NCBI RefSeq assembly: GCF_001641755.2
Contig: NZ_LRFG02000001.1
Coordinates: 992,001-1,056,000, forward strand
Source: Microbulbifer flavimaris
Lineage (GTDB): Bacteria > Pseudomonadota > Gammaproteobacteria > Pseudomonadales > Cellvibrionaceae
Length of the DNA: 64,000 nt
Reading direction: 5' to 3'
Made by a program: the position numbers and the translations under genes
Shown: positions 1-7,884 of the stretch, piece after piece
How the letters are laid out: every line of letters begins with the position of its first letter
Numbering within the stretch: the stretch's first letter is position 1
Notes under the pieces: model-generated
Database searches by the model: none
Seen by the model: the letters and a program-made list of their open reading frames with translations, nothing else
What the model was told of the DNA's origin: nothing

Positions 1-1
1 C

Positions 2-1084
2 ACATTCGGTATCATCGATGCAGAGCAGTCCAACCTCTACTACGTAGCCTCCCGCTATCTGCTGCCCGCAAGCCTGGTGCTGCTGACCTTGAGTATTGAT
101 CTCAAGGCCATCGCGAACCTGGGCCCCAAGGCGCTGGTGATGTTTCTCACCGGCACGCTCGGTATTGTGATCGGCGGTCCGATCGCCCTGCTGATCATGG
201 CAACCATCGACCCGGGCATTCTCGGCGTCACTGGGCCGGAAGCTGTATGGCGCGGGATGACCACAGTAGCAGGCAGCTGGATTGGTGGCGGCGCCAACCA
301 GACCGCGATGAAGGAAATCTTCAGCGTGGGGGACCAGGTATTCTCTGCCATGGTGGCGGTGGATGTGATCGTCGCCAATATCTGGATGGCTGTGCTGCTG
401 GTCATGGCCGGTAATGCCAAGCAGCTGGACGCACGCCGCGGGGCAGACACCAGCGCCATTACCACGCTGCGGGAAAAGGTAGAGACGCTGCAGAAAAAGC
501 ATTCCCGCATTCCGTCTCTCCCCGACATGATGCTGATTGCGGCCGTCGGCTTCGGCGTTACCGCGATCGCCCACGCCTTCGCGGATCAACTGGCGCCGTG
601 GTTCCAGGCCAACGCGCCACACCTGGCTCGGTTCAGCTTCACCAGCCAGTTTTTCTGGCTGATTATCATCGCCACCACCCTGGGGGTGGCGATGGCATTC
701 TCCCCTGCTTCAAAGCTGGAGGGTGCCGGCGCCTCCAAAATCGGTTCGGTTTTCATCTACTTCCTGGTCGCCACAATCGGCACCAAGATGGACATCACCG
801 CACTGCGGGACAGCCCGGAACTGTTTGTGCTGGGCGCCATCTGGATGAGCATTCACGCCGGTCTGATGCTGCTGGTTGCCAAACTGATCAAGGCCCCCAC
901 TTTCTTCATGGCCGTGGGCAGCCAGGCCAATGTGGGTGGCGCGGCCTCCGCGCCGGTGGTGGCTGCAGCCTTCCACCCCTCACTGGCACCGGTAGGTGTT
1001 CTTCTGGCGGTGTTCGGTTACGCACTGGGAACCTATGCAGCCTGGTTCTGTGGCCAGCTGCTGCGGGTGGTGGGCGGCTCCTGA
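2..1084 (+). CDS. DUF819 family integral membrane protein, 3' part
   Basis: The frame is open from the left edge, so the start lies outside the window; 360 residues are visible. The protein is strongly hydrophobic with repeated glycine-rich membrane segments, including the stretches WRGMTTVAGSWIGGGANQTA and GSQANVGGAASAPVVAAAFH. These two half-repeats are typical of the DUF819 (YjcL-like) family of putative transporters, whose members are about 380-420 residues, so little is missing. A charged loop (about residues 140-175, rich in Arg, Lys and Glu) separates two membrane halves. The substrate is not established for the family. The gene ends facing the cold-shock gene on the other strand, with a strong hairpin between them. 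Confidence 0.85.
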   Translation, partial: TFGIIDAEQSNLYYVASRYLLPASLVLLTLSIDLKAIANLGPKALVMFLTGTLGIVIGGPIALLIMATIDPGILGVTGPEAVWRGMTTVAGSWIGGGANQTAMKEIFSVGDQVFSAMVAVDVIVANIWMAVLLVMAGNAKQLDARRGADTSAITTLREKVETLQKKHSRIPSLPDMMLIAAVGFGVTAIAHAFADQLAPWFQANAPHLARFSFTSQFFWLIIIATTLGVAMAFSPASKLEGAGASKIGSVFIYFLVATIGTKMDITALRDSPELFVLGAIWMSIHAGLMLLVAKLIKAPTFFMAVGSQANVGGAASAPVVAAAFHPSLAPVGVLLAVFGYALGTYAAWFCGQLLRVVGGS

Positions 1085-1120
1085 GGGAGTCGCTTGCGAC
1101 GGGCAATTATTGCGGACATG

Positions 1121-1144
1121 AAAAAGGCGGGCCAATGGCCCGCC
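1121..1144 (-). terminator. Intrinsic terminator of the cold-shock gene
   Basis: Read on the minus strand this is a perfect 8-bp stem (GGCGGGCC, loop ATT, GGCCCGCC) followed directly by TTTTT. It lies about 100 bases downstream of the cold-shock gene. In the plus direction the hairpin has no T-tract, so it serves the DUF819 gene less well. Confidence 0.8.
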
Positions 1145-1247
1145 CGGGTGTACCAGTGCTCCTGAGGCGTACAGAACAGTCCTGAATGGGACTGAGTAAG
1201 CAGCGCCTGGCCGGAGTGGCAATTACAAAGAATTTTTTATCGGGGAC

Positions 1248-1463
1248 TCATTCGCAGGGAACGACATCTTCCGCCAACAATCCCTTGTCACCTTTCTGCA
1301 TTTCAAATTCAACGGCTTGCCCTTCATTCAGGGTTTTATATCCTTCGCCGCGAATACTGCGATAGTGAACAAAAATATCCTCGGTACCTTCTCCACAGGT
1401 GATAAATCCGTAACCCCGGGCATTGTTAAACCACTTTACGGTACCTGTAACGCGATCACTCAT
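1248..1463 (-). CDS. CspD-like cold-shock domain protein
   Basis: The product is 71 residues, the normal size of a single cold-shock domain. The nucleic-acid-binding motifs are clear: RNP1-like GYGFIT near residues 18-23 and RNP2-like DIFVHY near 29-34, after the conserved VKWFNNARG start. The middle ([20 protein letters not shown]) is closer to CspD, the stationary-phase family member, than to CspA. Such proteins bind single-stranded nucleic acid in the cytoplasm and act as RNA chaperones or, for CspD, as replication inhibitors. The gene is monocistronic: a terminator follows it and about 310 non-coding bases precede it. The assignment to the family is certain, to CspD only likely. Confidence 0.92.
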   Translation of the reverse strand: MSDRVTGTVKWFNNARGYGFITCGEGTEDIFVHYRSIRGEGYKTLNEGQAVEFEMQKGDKGLLAEDVVPCE

Positions 1464-1777
1464 TGAGCCAACCTCATTATTGTTATTGCGCTGAGCTCTC
1501 TACCCCTGCGTTACCTCTCGGGTGGAGAGCGACAAACGCCACCCCAATATCGGCAGCCTTGCGACTGCTCTCTTGCACTGTCCACCTAGTCATTCAGGTG
1601 TACCACAATGATTCTTAGATAAATTGGCGCCAGTGTCTAGGTTTCTATGTGAAATAAATACTACATTGCGCGTATTTCGCGCAATTTTTCATCAGCGCCG
1701 CTGGTCAGAAGTTGTAGAGCTGTTAAAGCTGTCACATAACACCCAGACATTCTTTCCTGTATTCCCTGCCTGGACGT
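1464..1777. other. Non-coding stretch upstream of the cold-shock gene
   Basis: No convincing gene is present. The stretch separates the MscS gene end from the cold-shock start and would contain the promoter and leader of the latter. Long leaders are usual in cold-shock genes, but I could not identify a cold-box sequence by eye. Confidence 0.5.
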
Positions 1778-2884
1778 TCATGACGGCTCCGGAACCGCCC
1801 TTTCCTGCTGGGCTATCTCGGCGATATGGACCGTGGATGTCGGGAAGGCACAGGAGGCTCCGTGAGACTCGACGATCTCCAACACCTTCAACAAAACGTC
1901 CTGTTTTATCTCATGGTACCGCACCCACTCGGTGGTCTTTGTGAAGGTGTAAATGAAGAAATCCAGCGAAGATGGCGCAAAGCTGTTGAAGTTTACGATC
2001 AGGGTCTGGTTGGTATCGATCTCCGGATGGCTCTGTAACATGGCCTTCACATCCGTCACGATCGCAGCCATGTGGGGAGCGTCCGCATAGCGGATGCCCA
2101 CCGTTTCAAAGATCCTGCGGTTCTGCATCCGGGAGGGATTCTCTACCGAAATCTGGGTGAACACGCTATTGGGGATATAAAGGGGGCGTTTGTCGAAAGT
2201 GCGGATACGGGTCAGGCGCCAGCCGATGTCCTCTACCGTTCCCTCAATTTCCTGATCCGGAGAGCGAACCCAGTCCCCCACCGCAAAAGGCCGGTCCAGA
2301 TACACCATCAACCCGCCGAAGAAATTGGCCAGTAGATCCTTGGCAGCGAAGCCGACCGCCAGGCCGCCGATGCCGCCGAAAGCCAGGATCCCGCTGATGC
2401 TGTACTGGAAGTACTGCATGATCACCATGGCAGCGGTGATCAGTATGGACGCGCGTACGAGCTTGCCCATCGCTCGCACCGTCGTGGCGTCCATGGGCTT
2501 GGCGATATAGCGCGGGTCGCGCAGGTTTCGCTCGACATTGTGGGAGAAGCGCCAGGCGAACCAGGTGACCGCCAGGATGACGCCGACATCCCGGATTGGC
2601 TTCGCCAGATCAAATATCTCGGCACCGGTCGCGCTCCCCGCGCGCCCCGCGGCCACGGTCAGGCCAACCAGCCAGATCAGCACGGGGCCGGGAGGCGTCA
2701 AAGCCCCTACCAGCGCATCATCCCAGGGATTGACCGTCTTCGCCGCGCGCTCTTCCAGCTTGAGCACAAAGCGCTTCAAAAACCACGCGGCGAGTGCAGT
2801 GGCGAGAATGATCGAAAAAATAACCACAATCCAGAATCGATTGGCGCCGATCCAGGGGACGATCAACTCCTTAAAAGCTTCCAC
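1778..2884 (-). CDS. MscS family mechanosensitive channel
   Basis: The 368-residue protein has about five hydrophobic segments (near residues 17-35, 65-82, 95-115, 139-160 and 163-195). The last is the pore helix pattern, rich in Gly and Ala and ending in AAKDLLANFFGGLM, followed by the conserved beta-domain start RPFAVGDWV. That is diagnostic of MscS-type channels of the inner membrane, which open under membrane tension and release solutes on hypo-osmotic shock. The length and extra N-terminal helices resemble the YnaI/YbdG group rather than the 286-residue MscS. The start codon is GTG with a GGAG nine bases upstream. It stands alone between nagZ and the cold-shock gene. Confidence 0.9.
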   Translation of the reverse strand: MEAFKELIVPWIGANRFWIVVIFSIILATALAAWFLKRFVLKLEERAAKTVNPWDDALVGALTPPGPVLIWLVGLTVAAGRAGSATGAEIFDLAKPIRDVGVILAVTWFAWRFSHNVERNLRDPRYIAKPMDATTVRAMGKLVRASILITAAMVIMQYFQYSISGILAFGGIGGLAVGFAAKDLLANFFGGLMVYLDRPFAVGDWVRSPDQEIEGTVEDIGWRLTRIRTFDKRPLYIPNSVFTQISVENPSRMQNRRIFETVGIRYADAPHMAAIVTDVKAMLQSHPEIDTNQTLIVNFNSFAPSSLDFFIYTFTKTTEWVRYHEIKQDVLLKVLEIVESHGASCAFPTSTVHIAEIAQQERAVPEPS

Positions 2885-3006
2885 TGATTACTGCTCCAAG
2901 AACGTCGTTGTTATCAGAAATTACGAGATTACGGGGCTGCGAAGGATATCCCAAGACTGGGACTGCGGCCCAATGCTGGGGATTTGTTCAGACAGGCATG
3001 CAGCCT

Positions 3007-4047
3007 TCAGTCACTGGCGAGCAGGGCGTTGAGCCACTCCCTGGTGCGCTGCCAGCGCTCACTCTGCTGCAATGCCTCCCACGAATCAATGTCTGGCCTG
3101 CCTCGCATCCGTGCCAGCCTTCGGCTGGATTCCGGGTCGGGTTTATAGGCCTCCAGGCTTTCGAGCACCTCCAGTGCCCCCGCCCGATTGTTGCAGACGA
3201 TGCCCATATCACAGCCCGCAGAGAGCGCGGCCTGGATACGCGCCCCATAGCCACCGGCCGCCCCCGCGCCCTCCATAGAAAGGTCATCACTGAATATGAC
3301 GCCGTCGAAGCCAAGCTGCCCCCGCAGTACTTGCTGCAGCCAGAAGGGTGAGAAGCCGACCGGCTGCCCGTCCACCTCCACGAAACGGATATGGGCCGGC
3401 ATGACCGCATCCAGCTCACGGTGGCGAATACAGTCGATAAACGGCAGCGCATCGCTCGCCATTACCGCCTTGAGGCCTCGCTCGTCCTCCGGCAGTTCTT
3501 CGTGGCTGTCCTCCAGTACGTGGCCGTGGCCGGGAAAATGCTTCCCGGTCGTCGCCATGCCCGCCTCATGCATGCCAGCCATAAAGGGCCGCACCTTGTC
3601 GGCGACCGCCGAGGGGTCCGCAGCAAAACTGCGGTCACCCACGATACGGCAGTGGGCATCGTCGGCATCCAGGACCGGCGCAAAGCTGAAGTCGATACCC
3701 ACACTGAGCAGCTCGGCGGCAAGCAACCAGCCGACATCCCGCAACTGCTGCTCATCGGCGGCACGGGCGAGCTTCTGCATCGACGGCAAACGGGTAAAGC
3801 CCTGCTCCCGGAAGCGCTGCACCCGGCCACCTTCCTGATCGACCGCCAGGAGAATCCCCGGGCGCACGGAGCGAATATCTGCTGCCAGCGCCTCCAGTTG
3901 TGACCGGTCGCGAAAGTTGCGGGTGAAAAAAATCAGCCCTCCCACCATGGGGTGGCGCAGCAGATGACGATCTTCTTCTGTAAGCTCTGTGCCGTCGATA
4001 TCGATCATTACCGGACCGAGGCCGGCGCCGTTGGACTGCTCTTCCAT
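3007..4047 (-). CDS. nagZ: Beta-N-acetylhexosaminidase NagZ
   Basis: A GH3 enzyme of the cytoplasm that removes N-acetylglucosamine from imported anhydromuropeptides during peptidoglycan recycling. The motifs are clear: AVDQEGGRVQRF, the flexible catalytic loop KHFPGHGHVLEDSH, and the nucleophile region FSDDLSMEGA. Length (346 residues) matches E. coli NagZ. In-frame ATGs exist at 4071 and 4059, but the ATG at 4047 has GAGAGG just upstream and gives the usual N-terminus, so it is preferred. In Pseudomonas nagZ also adjoins psrA and lexA; the same neighbourhood is seen here. NagZ products influence AmpC induction where ampR/ampC exist, but none is visible here. Confidence 0.95.
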   Translation of the reverse strand: MEEQSNGAGLGPVMIDIDGTELTEEDRHLLRHPMVGGLIFFTRNFRDRSQLEALAADIRSVRPGILLAVDQEGGRVQRFREQGFTRLPSMQKLARAADEQQLRDVGWLLAAELLSVGIDFSFAPVLDADDAHCRIVGDRSFAADPSAVADKVRPFMAGMHEAGMATTGKHFPGHGHVLEDSHEELPEDERGLKAVMASDALPFIDCIRHRELDAVMPAHIRFVEVDGQPVGFSPFWLQQVLRGQLGFDGVIFSDDLSMEGAGAAGGYGARIQAALSAGCDMGIVCNNRAGALEVLESLEAYKPDPESSRRLARMRGRPDIDSWEALQQSERWQRTREWLNALLASD

Positions 4048-4115
4048 TTTGCCTCTCATGCTCCCGCCCATCCGGGCTATCTAATCACTGGCAGGCAGCG
4101 GGCTCAACGTTCCAG

Positions 4116-4745
4116 TCAGTCGCCCGCGTGCAACATTGCCGCTGCCGCTGGCACCAGTCGCTCCAGAGTCTCCTGCAAGCTACTCTCGGCACCAAAATCT
4201 TCCTTGAGGATAGCCTCGATGGCGTCGAAGCTCGACAAGGTGAAAATAGTGGCCCCAAGCATAAAGTAAAGACGCCAGTAAAACGTGACCGGATCCAGCC
4301 CGGGAAGCGCCTTTGACAGCAGACCGGCGAAGCGCCGGTAACTATCACCGTAACGGGAGACGATAAACCGCCGCAGGTGACCCTGGTACTGGGTATAGGC
4401 GAGTCCCAGCAGGCGCATGAACCTCTGCGGATCCCGACCTTCCCGTTCGAGACTGGCCATGGCCACCCGGTAGAGGCTATCCAGCAGCACTTCGGCATTC
4501 AGGGGCTCATCCGTGGCCTCGCGACGGTCCAGCTCTCCGACCAGGCTCTGGGTAAAGGGCGTGAGAAACCGCTCAAAAACCGCCTGGATCAATTCTTTCT
4601 TGGAGCCGAAGTGGTAGTTTACTGCCGCGAGATTGACGCCTGCAGTGCTTGTGATGGTGCGCAGGGAGGTCTCCGTGAACCCCCGCTCGGCAAACAGCAC
4701 TTCCGCGGCGTCCAGTATCCGGCTGACGGTGTCAGTCTGGGTCAT
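4116..4745 (-). CDS. psrA: TetR family regulator, PsrA-like
   Basis: The 209-residue protein starts with a classic TetR helix-turn-helix (ILDAAEVLFAERGFTETSLR, then ITSTAGVNLAAVNYHFGSKKELIQAVFERFL). This N-terminus and the later segments FMRLLGLAYTQYQGHLRRF and YWRLYFMLGATIF match what I recall of Pseudomonas PsrA closely. PsrA senses long-chain fatty acids and controls beta-oxidation genes and, in Pseudomonas, rpoS. The position between nagZ and lexA is also that of psrA. The upstream region (4746-4879) should hold the promoter; I found no convincing match to the PsrA operator there. The family call is certain, the PsrA orthology likely. Confidence 0.88.
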   Translation of the reverse strand: MTQTDTVSRILDAAEVLFAERGFTETSLRTITSTAGVNLAAVNYHFGSKKELIQAVFERFLTPFTQSLVGELDRREATDEPLNAEVLLDSLYRVAMASLEREGRDPQRFMRLLGLAYTQYQGHLRRFIVSRYGDSYRRFAGLLSKALPGLDPVTFYWRLYFMLGATIFTLSSFDAIEAILKEDFGAESSLQETLERLVPAAAAMLHAGD

Positions 4746-4879
4746 ACGAATTCAAACCACCAATTAAAACAGTTGTTTGGCAACTTGCGCAGATTAGCAC
4801 ATCCATCCGGAGCTGGCGTAGCTACTGACTTCATGAGGCACACATTAGATTGTGAGAAACACAACAGGGGCAGGAAGTC

Positions 4880-5200
4880 ATGTCACAAATGTCACCAGAT
4901 ATCGGCAGTTGGTTCGAGGACCTGGAGAGCGGAGAGGTTTTTGAGGTCGTCGCCATTGATGAGCTGCATCAGACGGTCGAAGTTCAGTACCTGGACGGTA
5001 CCGTTGGGGAAATGGAGCGGGAATACTGGATCAGCCGCTCGCTGGCGACTGCCGCCGCGCCAGAGGATGCACACGCGGCCTACGGCCTCACTGCCCGGGA
5101 ACAGTCTCCCGATTCCGCCGAACCCGGTCCAGAATTACTCAGCACGCTGGATAATCTCGAGGGCGAGAGTTTTGCCGGGACCGATGAAAACCCCTTCTGA
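4880..5200 (+). CDS. Small acidic conserved protein, possibly DUF6763
   Basis: A 106-residue, strongly acidic protein with an ATG preceded by CAGGAAG. The first 60 residues look like a compact beta-rich domain (IGSWFEDLESGEVFEVVAID followed by a VEVQYLDGTVGEMEREYW pattern) that resembles small gammaproteobacterial proteins annotated DUF6763. The C-terminal half is low-complexity and rich in Ala, Pro, Glu and Asp. It has no signal peptide, membrane segment or cysteines. It is divergent from psrA and convergent with the LOG gene. No function can be assigned. Confidence 0.75.
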   Translation: MSQMSPDIGSWFEDLESGEVFEVVAIDELHQTVEVQYLDGTVGEMEREYWISRSLATAAAPEDAHAAYGLTAREQSPDSAEPGPELLSTLDNLEGESFAGTDENPF

Positions 5201-5293
5201 GAGCAACGTCCAGGCGCCCGCTCTCAAGGATATTTTTGGGCCGCTTCGCTGAGCCCGGGCCCGGCTTTACAACGTACCGCCAGCGTTACTGCC

Positions 5294-5932
5294 TCATTCC
5301 TTCGAACGGATGAAGTCGACAATCACTTCAGCGGCCTCATCGACAGTGTCCACCACACGGAACAGATCCAGGTCAGTTTCATCAATGCATCCGCGCTCGA
5401 GCACCGTTTCTACCAGCCAATTCTTGAGCCCTCCCCAGAAGCGCTCGCCGACCAGGATAATGGGAAACCTCTGCACTTTGCGGGTCTGCACCAGCGTCAA
5501 CGCCTCGAAGAGTTCATCAAGGGTGCCGTAGCCGCCGGGCAAACCAACAAAGCCAACCGCATGTTTTACAAACATGAACTTGCGCACGAAAAAGTAGCGA
5601 AAGTTGAGACTGATATCCTGGTACGGGTTGGGCGCCTGCTCAAAAGGCAGCTGAATATTCAGGCCAATGGATGTACCGGGCTGGGGATGCGCACCGCGAT
5701 TGCAGGCTTCCATCAGGCCCGGGCCGCCACCAGTGATCACGGAGATCCCCTCCCCCGCCAGCAACTCCCCTAAACGAACCGCCTGTTGGTATTCCGGGGA
5801 ATCCTCGGCAAACCTGGCACTACCGAATACCGTGACAGCCCCTGAGAGTGCGATCAGGCGTTCAATACCATCCACCAGTTCAGACTGGATCCGTAGCACT
5901 CGCCAGGCTTCTGGCATTTTTGCATCTAGCAT
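5294..5932 (-). CDS. LOG family protein (TIGR00730 type)
   Basis: The protein has the Rossmann-like fold of the LOG/lysine decarboxylase-like family: FGSARFAEDSPEY near the start, GGGPGLMEACNRGA and PGGYGTLDELFEALT, which carry the nucleotide-monophosphate-binding and catalytic residues. Family members hydrolyse cytokinin riboside 5'-monophosphates in plants and AMP or related nucleotides in bacteria; the physiological role in gammaproteobacteria is unclear. A GTG at 5965 also opens the frame, but the ATG at 5932 has AGAGGG upstream and gives 212 residues. It is divergent from lexA, and its start lies about 150 bases from the SOS boxes, so SOS influence is possible but not shown. Confidence 0.88.
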   Translation of the reverse strand: MLDAKMPEAWRVLRIQSELVDGIERLIALSGAVTVFGSARFAEDSPEYQQAVRLGELLAGEGISVITGGGPGLMEACNRGAHPQPGTSIGLNIQLPFEQAPNPYQDISLNFRYFFVRKFMFVKHAVGFVGLPGGYGTLDELFEALTLVQTRKVQRFPIILVGERFWGGLKNWLVETVLERGCIDETDLDLFRVVDTVDEAAEVIVDFIRSKE

Positions 5933-6067
5933 GATCGTCTTCCCTCTGCTGCTGCAGTCGGTCACTCCGGCTCGAGATGAACATGTTTTGCCAGAGCATT
6001 CCCGTAACTGCGCTTGTTATTCTTCCTGAATTCACTTTAGCAGCATTTCACGACATGACCGGCAAGT

Positions 6068-6095
6068 TTGCGCAGCGAGGCATTCTGTATATAAT
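6068..6095 (+). promoter_or_regulatory. Putative lexA promoter
   Basis: TTGCGC and a perfect TATAAT are 16 bases apart. The TATAAT lies inside the first SOS box, which is the arrangement expected of an autorepressed lexA promoter. Confidence 0.65.
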
Positions 6096-6100
6096 CACAG
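6085..6100 (+). promoter_or_regulatory. SOS box 1 (LexA operator)
   Basis: CTGTATATAATCACAG fits CTGT-N8-ACAG exactly. It lies 44 bases before the lexA ATG and overlaps the -10 element. Confidence 0.92.
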
Positions 6101-6103
6101 CAA

Positions 6104-6119
6104 CTGTATATAAATACAG
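6104..6119 (+). promoter_or_regulatory. SOS box 2 (LexA operator)
   Basis: CTGTATATAAATACAG differs by one base from the ideal CTGT-(AT)4-ACAG. It begins 19 bases after the start of box 1, so the two sites lie side by side and suggest tight, possibly cooperative autoregulation. Confidence 0.94.
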
Positions 6120-6143
6120 ACAACAATCAGGCAGGTGACAACC

Positions 6144-6749
6144 ATGACCAACCTCACTGCGCGTCAGGCTCAGGTACTCGAACTGATCAAGTCCTATCTG
6201 GACGACACCGGCTACCCACCCACCCGTGCGGAGATCGCACAGGAGCTGGGCTTTCGCTCACCCAACGCTGCAGAAGAACACCTGAAGGCTCTGGCCCGCA
6301 AGGGAGCCATCGAAATGGTAGCGGGCGCATCCCGGGGTATCCGGATTCCCGACTATCAACCGGGCCTGCCCATCGTCGGTCGTGTAGCCGCGGGCAATCC
6401 GATCCTCGCCGAAGAAAACATTGAGGATTACTGTGAGCTGCCGTCGGATTTTTTCCACCCGCCTGCGGACTACCTGCTGCGAGTGCACGGAATGAGCATG
6501 AGGGATGCCGGCATTCTTGACGGCGATCTGCTCGCGGTACAACGCACCGACCAGGTCCGCAATGGACAGATCGTCGTTGCGCGCATCGAGGACGAGGTAA
6601 CGGTCAAGCGTTTCCGACGCCGGGGCAACCAGGCCCTGGTGCAGTTACTGCCAGAAAATGACGAGTTCGAGGTGATCCAGGTGGATATGCGGGACAAGCA
6701 CTTCGCTATCGAAGGCCTCGCGGTCGGGGTGATTCGCCAGACTCCTTGA
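6144..6749 (+). CDS. lexA: SOS repressor LexA
   Basis: The 201-residue repressor-protease represses SOS genes and cleaves itself when RecA filaments form on single-stranded DNA. The N-terminal winged helix contains the usual [15 protein letters not shown] and [13 protein letters not shown]. The autocleavage site is Ala83-Gly84 (VGRVAAGNP), the catalytic dyad is Ser118 (HGMSMRDAG) and Lys155 (EVTVKRF), each one residue from the E. coli numbering. A GTG three codons upstream (6135) is possible, but the ATG at 6144 gives the canonical start. Two SOS boxes precede it. In Pseudomonas sulA follows lexA; here none follows. Confidence 0.97.
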   Translation: MTNLTARQAQVLELIKSYLDDTGYPPTRAEIAQELGFRSPNAAEEHLKALARKGAIEMVAGASRGIRIPDYQPGLPIVGRVAAGNPILAEENIEDYCELPSDFFHPPADYLLRVHGMSMRDAGILDGDLLAVQRTDQVRNGQIVVARIEDEVTVKRFRRRGNQALVQLLPENDEFEVIQVDMRDKHFAIEGLAVGVIRQTP

Positions 6750-6829
6750 ATCCCCCCTGCCGGGTTTCCCGCTGGGCTGACGCCGGCCTGGCGGGAAGCA
6801 CCTTTTACCTCCCTCACCCAAGCCAGCAA

Positions 6830-6849
6830 CCAGCCAGCGATCTGGCTGG
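6830..6849. repeat. Inverted repeat downstream of lexA
   Basis: A perfect 8-bp inverted repeat (CCAGCCAG, loop CGAT, CTGGCTGG) lies about 80 bases past the lexA stop. It lacks a T-tract on either side, so it is a weak candidate terminator or RNA-processing hairpin in the roughly 280-base gap between lexA and the next, convergent gene. Confidence 0.5.
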
Positions 6850-7029
6850 CAACCAAGCTCTGCGCTCAGCAGCCGGCAGCTCAGGAAAGGCCCTGCTGCA
6901 ATGGTGCAAATTGAATCTGCTGGAAAAACCGGAAGGGGAGCGGGAAAGCCGCGCTTTGCAGGATTGCGCTCGCGGGCGCGAGCTGAAGTTACGGCGAGAG
7001 TTACGGCGAGGAATCGCCGCCCGGGTAAG

Positions 7030-7281
7030 TCAGTGAATGGTGTGGTTGAGCGGTTCGAGCTCTTCTTCGAACACTTCCGGCTCCAATTCGCCGATATTTT
7101 GTACAGCCTCGATTCCCGCTTCCAGCATGGCCTTGGCGATGGCGATCTTGTGTTCCTTCAGGAACTGGGTGCTCTCCTCGGAAAAGTGGATTCGCACCAG
7201 GGCATCATCGCGTTCACCGGCACGGCGCAGGGCAACATCGCCGTTCGCCAGCTCAATGATTTCGAAAGTCTCTGAGGACAT
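7030..7281 (-). CDS. Small acidic conserved hypothetical protein
   Basis: An 83-residue cytoplasmic protein starting at ATG. It has an N-terminal beta-like stretch (FEIIELANGDVALRRAGERD), a central amphipathic part (VRIHFSEESTQFLKEHKIAIAKAMLEAGIEAV) and a glutamate-rich tail. I recognise no named domain. Similar small proteins occur between lexA and topA in Pseudomonas-like genomes, which supports it being real. It lies downstream of the topA-linked gene on the same strand with about 100 bases between them. Confidence 0.7.
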   Translation of the reverse strand: MSSETFEIIELANGDVALRRAGERDDALVRIHFSEESTQFLKEHKIAIAKAMLEAGIEAVQNIGELEPEVFEEELEPLNHTIH

Positions 7282-7386
7282 GCGCTTCTCCGTTCACATC
7301 TATTTTGCGCAGTGTAACACACCCCCCTGCACGGGATCATTGGGCTGCGGGGATGCTGCCCCTGAGACTTTGCGCTGTTGGCGCCC

Positions 7387-7884
7387 TCACCACTCGGCGC
7401 TGTGGGCGCGCTGGCGATGAATAAGCTCCGTCAGCGCCGATTGCCATTGCTCAAGCTGCTCCGCTGACAGGGCCTCGACTGAGCGTCGCCCGACGTCCCT
7501 CGCCGGAATCAGTGCCGGGCTGGCCGCATTCTTTGACTGGCCCCCGCGATCTGCCGAGAACTGCCACAGGCTTTGCCAGGCAGCCTCCAGAGAGGACAGC
7601 CAGCTGCCCGGCTCTTCCAGCAGCGCCTGCAACTCCGTCGCTTCGCCGCAGCCCTTGTTCTGGGACAGTGCCATTTGCGCAAGCGCCCCGGGGGAACCCG
7701 GCTCGCCGCCAAGCTGCAACTGGAACGCCAGCTCGGCAAGAAAGGCCTGATAGGCTCGCCAGAGCTCCAGCAAGCGAGCCTCCATAAGAGCCTGCGCTTG
7801 CAGATTGCCTTCCGGAGGGAGGTCGGCAAGCAAGCTTGCCTTGCGCAGTGCCGCGGCAACCGAACCGGTATAGGGGTTGCTCAT
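7387..7884 (-). CDS. Conserved hypothetical protein coupled to topA, possibly DUF6586
   Basis: A 165-residue, mostly helical protein rich in Leu, Ala, Gln and Glu, without membrane segments. Its ATG overlaps the topA stop codon in an ATGA arrangement, so translation is probably coupled. The size and location next to topA match a family annotated DUF6586 in pseudomonads; I make that link from position and general composition, not from a motif. The function is unknown. Confidence 0.75.
   Translation of the reverse strand: MSNPYTGSVAAALRKASLLADLPPEGNLQAQALMEARLLELWRAYQAFLAELAFQLQLGGEPGSPGALAQMALSQNKGCGEATELQALLEEPGSWLSSLEAAWQSLWQFSADRGGQSKNAASPALIPARDVGRRSVEALSAEQLEQWQSALTELIHRQRAHSAEW

Noticed and set aside
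4746-4879. PsrA-type operator in front of psrA
   Set aside because: CAAAC and GTTTG occur but 17 bases apart, not the 2-4 expected of the reported PsrA site.
6746-7036. Open frame after lexA as a possible sulA
   Set aside because: The translated sequence shows none of the SulA pattern, is Arg/Ser-rich, and extends over the convergent gene end.
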